From the NCBI GenBank assembly GCA_021731425.1, contig JAKFXJ010000111.1, forward strand, positions 1 through 10,817: DNA of 10,817 nucleotides, read 5' to 3'. Within the stretch, counting starts at the first letter, position 1. The number at the start of each line of letters is the position of its first letter. The translations under genes were made by a program, and so were the position numbers. Source of the DNA: Limnohabitans sp. Its GTDB lineage: Bacteria; Pseudomonadota; Gammaproteobacteria; Burkholderiales; Burkholderiaceae_C. Shown piece after piece: positions 1 through 6,770 of this stretch. A model generated the notes under the pieces. The model was not told the origin of the DNA. It saw only the letters and a list, made by a program, of their open reading frames with translations, and did no database searches.

Positions 1-64
1 GGACCACTCCGGCATCGTGCGAGCACTCGAGATCGCGGCCAATTTCCAGGTTGCAGGCAACTGA
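1..64 (+). CDS. Tartronate semialdehyde reductase (2-hydroxy-3-oxopropionate reductase), C-terminal fragment
   Basis: Only the last 20 codons are in the window, read from base 2 and ending at a TGA at 62-64. The peptide is DHSGIVRALEIAANFQVAGN. It closely resembles the C-terminus of GlxR/GarR beta-hydroxyacid dehydrogenases; from memory E. coli GlxR ends LDHSALVQALELMANHKLA. These enzymes reduce tartronate semialdehyde to D-glycerate with NAD(P)H. The next gene, a GarL-like aldolase, would produce exactly that substrate, and starts 32 bp downstream on the same strand, so the two are probably co-transcribed. Catalytic residues lie outside the window, so the call rests on the tail and the context. 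Another member of the same dehydrogenase family remains possible. Confidence 0.6.
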   Translation, partial: DHSGIVRALEIAANFQVAGN

Positions 65-96
65 ATATCCCCCATTCCTCTCAAGAGACAAACACC

Positions 97-861
97 ATGG
101 ACATGCCCATCAACCATTTCAAACACGCCATCCAATCCGGCCAAAAGCAAATTGGCCTGTGGTCGCACCTGTGCAGCAACATCAGCACCGAAATCCTGGC
201 GCATTGCAACTTTGACTGGCTGCTGCTGGACATGGAGCACTCCCCGAACGACCTGACGGAAATCGTGGCGCAATTGCAAGCCATGAAAGGCAGCCCCACC
301 ACCGCCATCGTGCGCCCGCCATGGAACGACATGGTGACCTTCAAGCGCTTGCTCGATGTGGGCGTGCAAACCCTGCTGGTGCCCTACATCCAGACCGAAG
401 AAGAAGCCCAACAAGCGGTGTCCTACACCCGTTACCCGCCCCACGGTGTGCGCGGCTATGCGGGTGCACCCCGCGCCAGCCACTATGGCCGCGTGAAGGG
501 CTACGCCCAACACAGCAGCGAAGAAATTTGCGTGTTGCTGCAGGTCGAAACCGTGTTGGGCCTGCAAAACATCGAAGCCATTGCCAACGTGGACGGCGTG
601 GACGGTGTGTTCATCGGCCCCGGCGACTTGTCAGCCGCCTTGGGCCACTTGGGCAACCCCAAGCACCCTGAGGTGCTCAAGGTCATTGACGAGTCCATCG
701 CACGCATCCGCGCCTGCGGCAAAGCGGCGGGCATCCTCACGGGCGACGAAGCCTTGGCCAAACACTATGTGGACCAAGGCTGCCTGTTTGTGGCCGTGGG
801 TGCCGACCAGAACGTGCTGCGCGACAGCGCCACGGCATTGGCTGGCCGTTTCAAGGCTTGA
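97..861 (+). CDS. HpcH/HpaI family class II aldolase, probable 5-keto-4-deoxy-glucarate aldolase (GarL-like)
   Basis: This 254-residue protein has the usual length of the HpcH/HpaI aldolases, metal-dependent TIM-barrel enzymes that cleave 2-keto-3-deoxy acids to pyruvate and an aldehyde. Active-site landmarks are present: D45 and H48 in LLLDMEHSPND (the general-base His), R73 in IVRPPWND, and metal ligands E151 in LLQVET and D177 in IGPGDLSAALGHLGN. The N-terminal part (QIGLWS, ISTEIL, FDWLLLD, LKRLLD-type pattern) resembles E. coli GarL at least as much as HpaI. The flanking GarR tail and Udh favour 5-keto-4-deoxyglucarate as substrate, giving pyruvate plus tartronate semialdehyde. An AAGAGA Shine-Dalgarno at 83-88 supports the ATG at 97. 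4-Hydroxy-2-oxoheptanedioate or 2-keto-3-deoxyrhamnonate aldolase activity cannot be excluded. Confidence 0.85.
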   Translation: MDMPINHFKHAIQSGQKQIGLWSHLCSNISTEILAHCNFDWLLLDMEHSPNDLTEIVAQLQAMKGSPTTAIVRPPWNDMVTFKRLLDVGVQTLLVPYIQTEEEAQQAVSYTRYPPHGVRGYAGAPRASHYGRVKGYAQHSSEEICVLLQVETVLGLQNIEAIANVDGVDGVFIGPGDLSAALGHLGNPKHPEVLKVIDESIARIRACGKAAGILTGDEALAKHYVDQGCLFVAVGADQNVLRDSATALAGRFKA

Positions 862-869
862 GAACCGCC

Positions 870-1691
870 ATGTTGACCCAGCCTGCATCCACCCTGCGCT
901 TTCAGCGGCTATTGCTCACGGGCGCAGCCGGTTATTTGGGGCGAGAACTGCGCCCTCGCCTCAAAGCCTACTGCGAGGTGCTGCGCCTGAGCGATCGCGC
1001 CGATCTGAGCCCGGCCATTGAGGGTGAAGAGGTCCAGATCACGGCTTTGGAAAACAAAGACCAGGTGCTGGACTTGCTTCACCAAGTGAACGCAGTCGTG
1101 CACTTGGGCGGCGTGTCCACCGAACAGCCCTGGGAGATGGTCCTGGCCAGCAACATCGCGGGCATGGTCAATCTGTACGAAGCCGCCCGCTTGCAAGGTG
1201 TGAAGCGCATTGTGTTTGCCAGCTCCAACCATGTGACGGGTTTTTACCGGCAAGACGAAGTCGTCAACACCCGCATGCCGCCCAAGCCCGACGGCTTTTA
1301 CGGCTTGTCCAAAGCGTTTGGCGAAGACGTGGCGCAGATGTACTGGGACCGCTGGGGCATCGAAACGGTGAGCATCCGCATCGGCTCCTCCACCCCCGAA
1401 CCCAAAGATCGCCGAATGCTCGCCACCTGGCTGAGCCACGACGACTTGGAGCGCTTGGTGGTGGCCGCGCTCACCGCCCCCATCGTGGGCCACAGCATCA
1501 TCTACGGTATGTCAGACAACCAAACCACCTGGTGGGACAACATCCACGCCAAACACATCGGTTACCGGCCGCTGGATTCGTCCGATGGGTTCCGCCCCGT
1601 CGTCGAAGCCCGCCAGCAAACCATCGACCAGCATGATCCAGCCGCGATTTACCAAGGCGGTGCGTTCGTCAAGGCCACCCCGCACGGTTAA
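870..1691 (+). CDS. udh: Uronate dehydrogenase (NAD-dependent)
   Basis: This 273-residue short-chain (epimerase-like) dehydrogenase oxidises D-galacturonate or D-glucuronate at C1 to the aldarate lactone with NAD+ (EC 1.1.1.203), the first step of oxidative uronate catabolism. The N-terminal nucleotide-binding motif is TGAAGYLG (residues 17-24), followed by VVHLGGVS, FASSNHVTG, and the catalytic Y144-x3-K148 in GFYGLSK. The block RIGSSTPEPKDRRMLATWLS (170-189) followed by HDD is highly characteristic of Udh from Agrobacterium and Pseudomonas, as is the YQGGAFV near the C-terminus. I chose ATG 870, 8 bp after the aldolase stop. A TTG at 858 would overlap that gene and is less likely. A short GAGAA at 860-864 may be the ribosome site. 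The spacing indicates an operon with the aldolase. Confidence 0.92.
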   Translation: MLTQPASTLRFQRLLLTGAAGYLGRELRPRLKAYCEVLRLSDRADLSPAIEGEEVQITALENKDQVLDLLHQVNAVVHLGGVSTEQPWEMVLASNIAGMVNLYEAARLQGVKRIVFASSNHVTGFYRQDEVVNTRMPPKPDGFYGLSKAFGEDVAQMYWDRWGIETVSIRIGSSTPEPKDRRMLATWLSHDDLERLVVAALTAPIVGHSIIYGMSDNQTTWWDNIHAKHIGYRPLDSSDGFRPVVEARQQTIDQHDPAAIYQGGAFVKATPHG

Positions 1692-1726
1692 ACGCACACC
1701 CCTTTAGCCTGCATTCAGCCGCCTTG

Positions 1727-1788
1727 ACCCGGCAAGCCCCACAATAAATTTCAAAGGGGCTGTCTCAAGTTTCACAGCACCCGGCAAG
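1727..1788 (+). repeat. 10-bp direct repeat upstream of lldD
   Basis: ACCCGGCAAG occurs at 1727-1736 and again at 1779-1788, 52 bp apart start to start, close to five helical turns. The left copy is preceded by CTTG, giving CTTG-N6-CAAG (1723-1736). Both lie in the 156-bp gap before lldD and could be tandem regulator sites. No known regulator is recognised. I found no convincing promoter; TTGACC at 1724-1729 with TAAATT at 1745-1750 has only a 15-bp spacer. Confidence 0.3.
1735..1761 (+). other. Small inverted repeat between udh and lldD
   Basis: AGCCCC (1735-1740) and GGGGCT (1756-1761) form a perfect 6-bp stem with a 15-base A+T-rich loop. A second 6-bp stem, TGGGGC (1803-1808) with GCCCCA (1822-1827), lies nearer lldD. 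Neither is followed by a T-run, so they do not look like intrinsic terminators. Their role, if any, is unknown. Confidence 0.2.
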
Positions 1789-1847
1789 GCCTGCGGCTAC
1801 GATGGGGCACTTTCAAAAATCGCCCCACCCCCTGCAGGAGACAAGCA

Positions 1848-3002
1848 ATGCCCGTGATCACCAACATCGAAGACCTGCGCGTTCTGGCCGAAAAGCGCGT
1901 GCCGCGCATGTTCTACGACTACGCCGACAGTGGCTCATGGACCGAGAGCACCTACCGCGCCAACGAGACGGACTTCCACAAGATCAAGCTGCGCCAGCGC
2001 GTGGCCGTGAACATGGAAAACCGCACCACCGCCACCAAAATGGTCGGCATCGACACCAAAATGCCCGTCTGTATTGCCCCGGTGGGCCTCACAGGCATGC
2101 AGCACGCCGATGGTGAAATGCACGCCGCCATGGCCGCCAAGAAGTTCGGCATCCCCTTCACCCTGTCGACCATGAGCATCTGCTCGATTGAAGACATTGC
2201 GGCCCACACCCAAGCGCCGTTCTGGTTTCAGCTCTACATGATGCGCGACCGCGATTCCATGGCCCGCATGATCGACCGCTGCAAAGCCGCCAACGTGAGC
2301 GCCATGGTGCTCACGCTCGATTTGCAGGTCATTGGCCAGCGCCACAAAGACATCAAAAACGGCTTGTCCGCGCCCCCCCGCCCCACCATTGCCAACATCA
2401 TCAACCTGATGACCAAGCCACGCTGGTGCTTGGGTATGGCTGGCACCAAACGACACACCTTTGGCAACCTGGTGGGCCACGTCAAATCCGTGACCAACAT
2501 GAAGTCGCTGGCCTCGTGGACCAACGAACAGTTTGACCCAACCCTCAACTGGGAAGACATCGCCTGGGTCAAGAAGCAATGGGGCGGCAAGCTGATCTTG
2601 AAGGGCATCATGGACGTGGAAGACGCCAAGCTGGCCGTGGCCAGCGGTGCCGACGCGATTGTGGTAAGTAACCACGGCGGCCGCCAGCTCGACGGCGCCC
2701 CCAGCAGCATCGAAGCCCTGCCCGCCATCGTGGCGGCTGTCGGCGACCAGATTGAAGTCTGGATGGACGGCGGCATACGCTCGGGCCAAGACGTGCTCAA
2801 GGCCTGGGCATTGGGCGCCAAAGGCGTCATGATTGGCCGCGCCATGGTCTATGGCCTGGGCGCCATGGGCGAAGAAGGCGTGACCAAAGCGCTGCAAATC
2901 ATCCACAAAGAGCTGGACGTGACCATGGCCTTTTGCGGTCACACCAATATCCAGAACGTCAACACCAACATCTTGTTGCCGGGCACCTACCCCAAAGCCT
3001 GA
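1848..3002 (+). CDS. lldD: FMN-dependent L-lactate dehydrogenase / alpha-hydroxy acid oxidoreductase
   Basis: This is a 384-residue member of the FMN-dependent alpha-hydroxy acid dehydrogenase family, full length compared with E. coli LldD. It probably oxidises L-lactate (or a related S-2-hydroxy acid such as glycolate) to the keto acid and passes electrons to the respiratory chain at the inner membrane. Visible family residues are Y23-D-Y25 (YDYADSGS), Y130 in FQLY, R165 in GQRHKDIKNG, K252 in LKGI, the catalytic H276 and R279 in SNHGGRQLDGA, then WMDGGIRSG and GVMIGRAMVYG for flavin phosphate binding. The segment LDLQVIGQRHKDIKNG differs from the TVDxPxxGxR form of E. coli but I recall it from other proteobacterial LldD proteins. 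AGGAG at 1836-1840 fixes the ATG at 1848. No lactate permease or LldR regulator is adjacent, so the substrate is inferred from family only. Confidence 0.85.
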   Translation: MPVITNIEDLRVLAEKRVPRMFYDYADSGSWTESTYRANETDFHKIKLRQRVAVNMENRTTATKMVGIDTKMPVCIAPVGLTGMQHADGEMHAAMAAKKFGIPFTLSTMSICSIEDIAAHTQAPFWFQLYMMRDRDSMARMIDRCKAANVSAMVLTLDLQVIGQRHKDIKNGLSAPPRPTIANIINLMTKPRWCLGMAGTKRHTFGNLVGHVKSVTNMKSLASWTNEQFDPTLNWEDIAWVKKQWGGKLILKGIMDVEDAKLAVASGADAIVVSNHGGRQLDGAPSSIEALPAIVAAVGDQIEVWMDGGIRSGQDVLKAWALGAKGVMIGRAMVYGLGAMGEEGVTKALQIIHKELDVTMAFCGHTNIQNVNTNILLPGTYPKA

Positions 3003-3031
3003 GCGCTGACGGCTCGCGCTATGCTTCAAGG

Positions 3032-4333
3032 GTGACCGACACCACGCCCTCACCACCGCTGCCCCGGCGCATCGCCCACCTCGACATGGACGCGTTTTAC
3101 GCGTCTTGCGAGTTGCTGCGCTACCCGCAGCTCAAGGGCTTGCCCGTGGTCATTGGCGGCGGCCGCCGCAGAGAAGACGACCTGCTGAGCAAGCTGCAAG
3201 CGGCCTATCCCGAGGGCGAATGGACCGAAGACACCTTTGCCGAGCGGCTGGACCGCATCCCGGTCGACTTTTTCCCGCGCATCGAGGGCTACACCGGGCG
3301 CGGCGTGATCACCACCGCCACCTATGCGGCGCGGCAGTTTGGCATCGGCTCGGCCATGGGGCTGATGAAAGCCGCCAAGCTTTGCCCGCAAGCGCTCTTG
3401 CTGCCTGTGGACTTTGACCGCTACAGGCACTTTTCGCGCACCTTCAAAAGCATCATCACCGACATCGCCCCCGTCATGCAGGACCGGGGCGTGGACGAGG
3501 TTTACATCGACTTCACCGAGGTGCCCGGCGGCCAACGCGAAGGTGGGCGCGTGTTGGCGCGGCTGATCCAGAAAAGCATTTTTGAGGCCACAGGCCTGAC
3601 CTGCTCGGTGGGCGTGGCCCCCAACAAACTCATCGCCAAAATGGCCAGCGAGTTCAACAAACCCAACGGCATCTCGATCGTGCACGAGGCCGACCTGCAA
3701 ACCCACATCTGGCCACTGGCCTGCCGCAAGATCAATGGCGTCGGCCCCAAGGCCGATGAAAAACTCAAGGGCTTTGGCATCCACACCATCGGCGACCTAG
3801 CGGCGCGAGAGCTGCACTGGCTGATTGAAAACTTTGGCAAAAGCTACGGCGCCTGGCTGCACGAAGCCGCTTGGGGCCGAGACGACCGCCCGGTGGAAAC
3901 CGAAAGCGAACCCGTCAGCATGAGCCGCGAAACCACCTTTGAACGCGACCTGCACGCCGTACGCGACCGCGAAGAACTCGGGGCCGTCTTCACAAGACTG
4001 TGCCAGCAAGTGGCCGCCGATTTGCAACGCAAAGGCTTCGAAGGCAAAACCATCGGCATCAAGCTGCGGTATGACAATTTTCAGGCCGTGACCCGCGACC
4101 AAAGCATTGACGGCTACACCGCAGACGCCAAACGCATCCGCCAACTGGCTGGCCAGTGCCTCAAACGCGCCGACCTGTCACGCCGCATTCGGCTGCTGGG
4201 CGTGCGGGTGGGCTCGCTGGTCAAAGCCGGGACAGCCCAGACCCCCATCGCCGCTTACAGTGAAACACCCGATCAAGACCCTCCTCAAGTGAATGACCAT
4301 GGACAAACTCAGCTGCTTTTCCCTCTCGACTGA
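3032..4333 (+). CDS. dinB: DNA polymerase IV (Y-family translesion polymerase)
   Basis: This Y-family polymerase copies past damaged bases. Catalytic acidic residues are D18 and D20 in HLDMDAFYASCE and D155-E156 in RGVDEVYID. Y23 occupies the steric-gate position. The palm/fingers motif GRGVITTATYAARQFG (89-104), VGVAPNKLIAKMAS (193-206) and helix-hairpin-helix INGVGPKADEKLKGFG (234-249) follow, then the little-finger domain. The C-terminal QLLF (427-430) fits a beta-clamp-binding motif. Odd feature: about 42 extra residues (roughly 47-88) separate GGGRR from GRGV, where E. coli DinB has only about five. At 433 residues it is longer than E. coli DinB (351). I chose GTG 3032 because the next residues (TDTTP) lead directly into the conserved start; ATG 2933 would overlap lldD by 70 bp. 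The Shine-Dalgarno is poor. The gap from lldD is 29 bp. Confidence 0.92.
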   Translation: MTDTTPSPPLPRRIAHLDMDAFYASCELLRYPQLKGLPVVIGGGRRREDDLLSKLQAAYPEGEWTEDTFAERLDRIPVDFFPRIEGYTGRGVITTATYAARQFGIGSAMGLMKAAKLCPQALLLPVDFDRYRHFSRTFKSIITDIAPVMQDRGVDEVYIDFTEVPGGQREGGRVLARLIQKSIFEATGLTCSVGVAPNKLIAKMASEFNKPNGISIVHEADLQTHIWPLACRKINGVGPKADEKLKGFGIHTIGDLAARELHWLIENFGKSYGAWLHEAAWGRDDRPVETESEPVSMSRETTFERDLHAVRDREELGAVFTRLCQQVAADLQRKGFEGKTIGIKLRYDNFQAVTRDQSIDGYTADAKRIRQLAGQCLKRADLSRRIRLLGVRVGSLVKAGTAQTPIAAYSETPDQDPPQVNDHGQTQLLFPLD

Positions 4334-5141
4334 AAATCACATCGCCCATCTGGTGATGAACCGCCCCGAGGCGATGAACACCATGCACCCCACCTTCTGG
4401 CGCGAGCTGCACGAGGTGCTGACCGATATCCACAAAGCGGGCACCGCCCGGGCGCTGGTGATCTCGAGCACGGGCAAACACTTCAGCGCGGGCATGGACC
4501 TGCAAACGTTTGGCAGCGCTATTCAAATGGACGACACCAGCGCCGAAGGCCGCTCGGCCGTGTACGACCTGCTGACCGACATGCAGCACACCTTCACCCT
4601 GCTAGAAGAACTGCGCATCCCGGTCATTGCGGCCATCCACGGCGGCTGCATTGGCGGCGCGGTGGACATGGTCACCGCCTGCTGCATGCGCTATGCCTCA
4701 GCCGACGCGTTCTTCTGCATCCAGGAAATCAACATCGGCATGGTGGCCGACGTGGGCACCCTGCAACGCCTGCCCAAGCTGCTGCCCATGGCGCTGGTCA
4801 AAGAGCTGGCCTACACGGGCAGGCGCCTGAGTGCCGACAAAGCGCTGACCCACGGCCTGGTGAACGAAGTGCTGCCCACCCACGAAGCCACCGTGGCTGC
4901 CGCCCTGCAAGCGGCCAAAGAAATCGCCAGCAAACCACCCGTGGCCATCTGGGGCACCAAGCAAGTGCTGCACTACGCCCGCGACCACAGCACCGAAGAC
5001 AGCTTGCGCCACATGGGCTGGCTGCAAGGCGCGATCTGGAGCAACGCCAACGTGCGCGAGGCCATCAGCGCCATTCAGCAAAAGCGTGAGGCCAACTTTG
5101 CGCCGTTGCCGCCGCTCAAGGGGTTTCGGGAGTTTGGTTGA
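4293..5141 (+). CDS. Enoyl-CoA hydratase/isomerase family, delta(3,5)-delta(2,4)-dienoyl-CoA isomerase-like
   Basis: This 282-residue crotonase-fold protein resembles delta-3,5-delta-2,4-dienoyl-CoA isomerase (mammalian ECH1), which moves double bonds so that unsaturated fatty acids can enter beta-oxidation. Oxyanion-hole segments are GKHFSAGMDL (61-70) and IHGGCIGGAVD (115-125). The three ECH1 acidic catalytic residues have counterparts at D125, E145 (CIQEINIG) and D153 (VADVGTLQRLP), with the same 20- and 8-residue spacing as D176, E196 and D204 of rat ECH1. That makes an isomerase more likely than a simple hydratase. The start overlaps the dinB 3' end by 41 bp in another frame, suggesting translational coupling. 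ATG 4299 is an equally possible start, and neither has a strong Shine-Dalgarno. Substrate is inferred; an ordinary enoyl-CoA hydratase is the alternative. Confidence 0.85.
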   Translation: MTMDKLSCFSLSTENHIAHLVMNRPEAMNTMHPTFWRELHEVLTDIHKAGTARALVISSTGKHFSAGMDLQTFGSAIQMDDTSAEGRSAVYDLLTDMQHTFTLLEELRIPVIAAIHGGCIGGAVDMVTACCMRYASADAFFCIQEINIGMVADVGTLQRLPKLLPMALVKELAYTGRRLSADKALTHGLVNEVLPTHEATVAAALQAAKEIASKPPVAIWGTKQVLHYARDHSTEDSLRHMGWLQGAIWSNANVREAISAIQQKREANFAPLPPLKGFREFG

Positions 5142-5150
5142 TGTTTTGAA

Positions 5151-6203
5151 ATGAAAATTTTCCACAACACCCGCCACGCCCAACACTCTGGCCGCCAGGA
5201 AATGTTCCGGGGCCGCTTGGTCGATTGCCACGAAGTGCCCATGCGCCTGCAGCATGTGCTGGACGAACTGGCGCGGCGGCCTTTGGGCAACCTGGTGCAG
5301 CCCGCCGCCGACCTGCCGCTGGAGGCGGCCTTGCACCGAGTGCACAGCGCTGACTATCTGGACTTTTTGGCGCACGCTTGGCGCGACTGGGTAGCGCTGG
5401 ACCCGGCCAATGCGGCGGTGGACGCCCTGCCCTCGGTCTGGCCGCTGGCCGCCCGGCACGGTTTTCGCACCGATGCGCCGCCGCTGAACTTTGCGGCGCG
5501 GCTGGGGCAATACGCGTTTGACTCGGGCACGCCCTTGATGGCGGGCAGCTGGGCCGCCGCACGCGAGGGCGCGGCCTGTGCACTGGCGGCTGCGCAAGCG
5601 GTGCTGGCAGGCGAGCGTTTCGCCATGGCCTTGACCCGCCCGCCGGGTCACCACGCAGGCCCCAACTACATGGGCGGTTATTGCTTCATCAACAACGCCG
5701 CCGTGGCCGCGCAGGCCCTGCGTGACGGCGGGCTGCAGCGCGTGGCCGTGCTGGATGTGGACTACCACCACGGCAACGGCACGCAGAACAGCTTTTACGA
5801 GCGCAGCGATGTGTTCACCGCGTCCATCCACGGCGATCCGCGCACCGAGTACCCCTTCTTTTTGGGCCATGCCGATGAGCGCGGCGCGGAGGCTGGCGAG
5901 GGCTTCAATCTGAACCTGCCGCTGCCACGCGGCACCGGGTTTGAAGTCTGGTGGGCCACGCTGCAAAACGCCATGCAAGCCGTGATCGACTTTGCGCCGC
6001 AAGCGCTGGTGGTGCCGCTGGGGCTGGACACGTTTGAGAGTGACCCGATCTCGGGCTTCAAGTTGCGCAGTGCGGACTACCTGCAGGTCGGCCGAGCGAT
6101 TTCGGAGTTGGGTTTGCCGACGGTGCTCACGCTCGAAGGTGGTTACGCAGCGGCAGATTTGGGCGTGAACACGGTGAATGTGCTCGAAGGGCTGGGCCGC
6201 TGA
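5151..6203 (+). CDS. Acetylpolyamine amidohydrolase / histone deacetylase family zinc hydrolase
   Basis: This 350-residue protein belongs to the arginase/deacetylase-fold HDAC family and closely resembles acetylpolyamine amidohydrolase (AphA) of Mycoplana ramosa, which releases acetate from acetylputrescine, acetylcadaverine or acetylspermidine. Motifs in order are RPPGHHAG (163-170; catalytic H167-H168), GGYCFINNAAVAAQ (175-188), LDVDYHHGNGTQ (201-212; zinc ligands D204 and H206), SIHGDPRTEYPFFLG (225-239), LGLDTFESDPIS (290-301; zinc ligand D293) and EGGY with the transition-state Tyr at Y332. Every zinc ligand is present, so it should be active. It starts 9 bp after the crotonase stop with no clear Shine-Dalgarno, so it is probably translationally coupled. 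Deacetylation of a protein or another small amide is the alternative role. Confidence 0.88.
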   Translation: MKIFHNTRHAQHSGRQEMFRGRLVDCHEVPMRLQHVLDELARRPLGNLVQPAADLPLEAALHRVHSADYLDFLAHAWRDWVALDPANAAVDALPSVWPLAARHGFRTDAPPLNFAARLGQYAFDSGTPLMAGSWAAAREGAACALAAAQAVLAGERFAMALTRPPGHHAGPNYMGGYCFINNAAVAAQALRDGGLQRVAVLDVDYHHGNGTQNSFYERSDVFTASIHGDPRTEYPFFLGHADERGAEAGEGFNLNLPLPRGTGFEVWWATLQNAMQAVIDFAPQALVVPLGLDTFESDPISGFKLRSADYLQVGRAISELGLPTVLTLEGGYAAADLGVNTVNVLEGLGR

Positions 6204-6324
6204 ACTGGCGTTCAGGTTCTCCCTGGGTCTTGCAGTGCCATCGCGCCAATGAAGCCAATTTCCATGTGAGCTGATTAGCTAAACCCTCTTTTGTATCGAC
6301 TCATAAATTTCAACGCTTGTCACC

Positions 6325-6472
6325 ATGCCCAACGCTTCCTACACTGACTGGAAAAAAAGGGAGGCACAACATCGTCAAGGTCAACGGCTTCAACGCACTG
6401 AAGGCAAAAGAAATCCGCTTGATTGCAGCCAAAGCTGGTGAGATCAACCTAACTGAGCTTTTTACTAGCTGA
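6325..6472 (+). pseudogene. Tiny frame-broken ORF at an A7 run
   Basis: The 279-bp gap 6204-6482 holds no intact gene I recognise. ATG 6325 opens MPNASYTDWKK and then meets seven A residues at 6352-6358. In the native frame it continues only to a TGA after 38 codons, with no recognisable sequence. If one A is dropped, the frame continues as GRHNIVKVNGFNALKAKE and on to LTELFTS and a TGA at 6470-6472, 48 residues in all. The downstream frame is lysine-rich and protein-like, and a strong AGGGAGG (6358-6364) sits six bases before an ATC codon at 6371, where an ATG would make an ideal start. So it may be a decayed small gene, a slippage site, a sequencing error or chance. No family is recognised. 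Confidence 0.3.
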
Positions 6473-6482
6473 AGTGAAAACT

Positions 6483-6770
6483 TCAAGCAGCCGTCAAAGG
6501 CTCCATGCGCACCACGGCACGCGCTCCCACGGCACTGGCAAAGCGTTGGACTGTTCGCATGGATGGCGTGCCCCTGCCACTTTCGATGCGTGCCACCACG
6601 CTTTGGGTCGTGCCCATGCGTGCGGCCACATCGCCTTGCGTCAGGCCCGCTTTCATACGCGCTGCAATCAGTTCACGGGCCAGCTCAAACTCGGGCGCTT
6701 GTGCGTCATAGGCTTGGCGAACGACGGGGTTGGCCAGCAGTTCGGCTTTTACTTCTTTCAGACTTTTCAC
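6483..6770 (-). CDS. XRE-family antitoxin of a type II toxin-antitoxin pair
   Basis: This 95-residue protein has a Cro/C1-type helix-turn-helix at about 36-85, with LTQGDVAARMGTTQSVVARI (43-62) followed by ESGRGTPS. The N-terminal PEFELARELIAARMKAGLTQ layout is typical of HigA-like antitoxins that neutralise Gp49/HigB-type toxins. The start is GTG at 6770, sharing GTGA with the toxin stop (4-bp overlap, 6767-6770), and is preceded by an excellent GGAGGA Shine-Dalgarno (6777-6782) inside the toxin gene. It should bind and inhibit the toxin and repress the shared promoter. Toxin-first gene order is as in higBA. The closeness of the helix-turn-helix to the C-terminus leaves few residues beyond it, so toxin contact is presumably through the N-terminal part. 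Confidence 0.88.
   Translation of the reverse strand: MKSLKEVKAELLANPVVRQAYDAQAPEFELARELIAARMKAGLTQGDVAARMGTTQSVVARIESGRGTPSMRTVQRFASAVGARAVVRMEPLTAA

Noticed and set aside
1798..1803. TACGAT as a -10 box for lldD
   Set aside because: There is no acceptable -35 hexamer 16-18 bp upstream.
3002..3020. AGCGC/GCGCT hairpin between lldD and dinB as a terminator
   Set aside because: The 5-bp stem has no T-run and dinB starts 12 bp later, so termination is unlikely.
2933..3031. N-terminal extension of DinB starting at ATG 2933
   Set aside because: It would overlap lldD by 70 bp and its 33 residues have no family likeness. GTG 3032 is preferred.
1935..3056. 373-codon open frame on the - strand opposite lldD
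   Set aside because: It lies entirely in the shadow of a strong FMN dehydrogenase gene. The product is histidine/glycine/valine-rich without motifs, as expected from antisense of a GC-rich gene.
4698..6002. 434-codon open frame on the - strand opposite the crotonase and deacetylase genes
   Set aside because: It spans two real genes on the other strand, and its low-complexity, basic composition shows no domain.
6325..6441. 38-codon native frame from ATG 6325 as a functional small protein
   Set aside because: It has no Shine-Dalgarno and its second half is compositionally odd. The alternate frame after the A run looks more protein-like.
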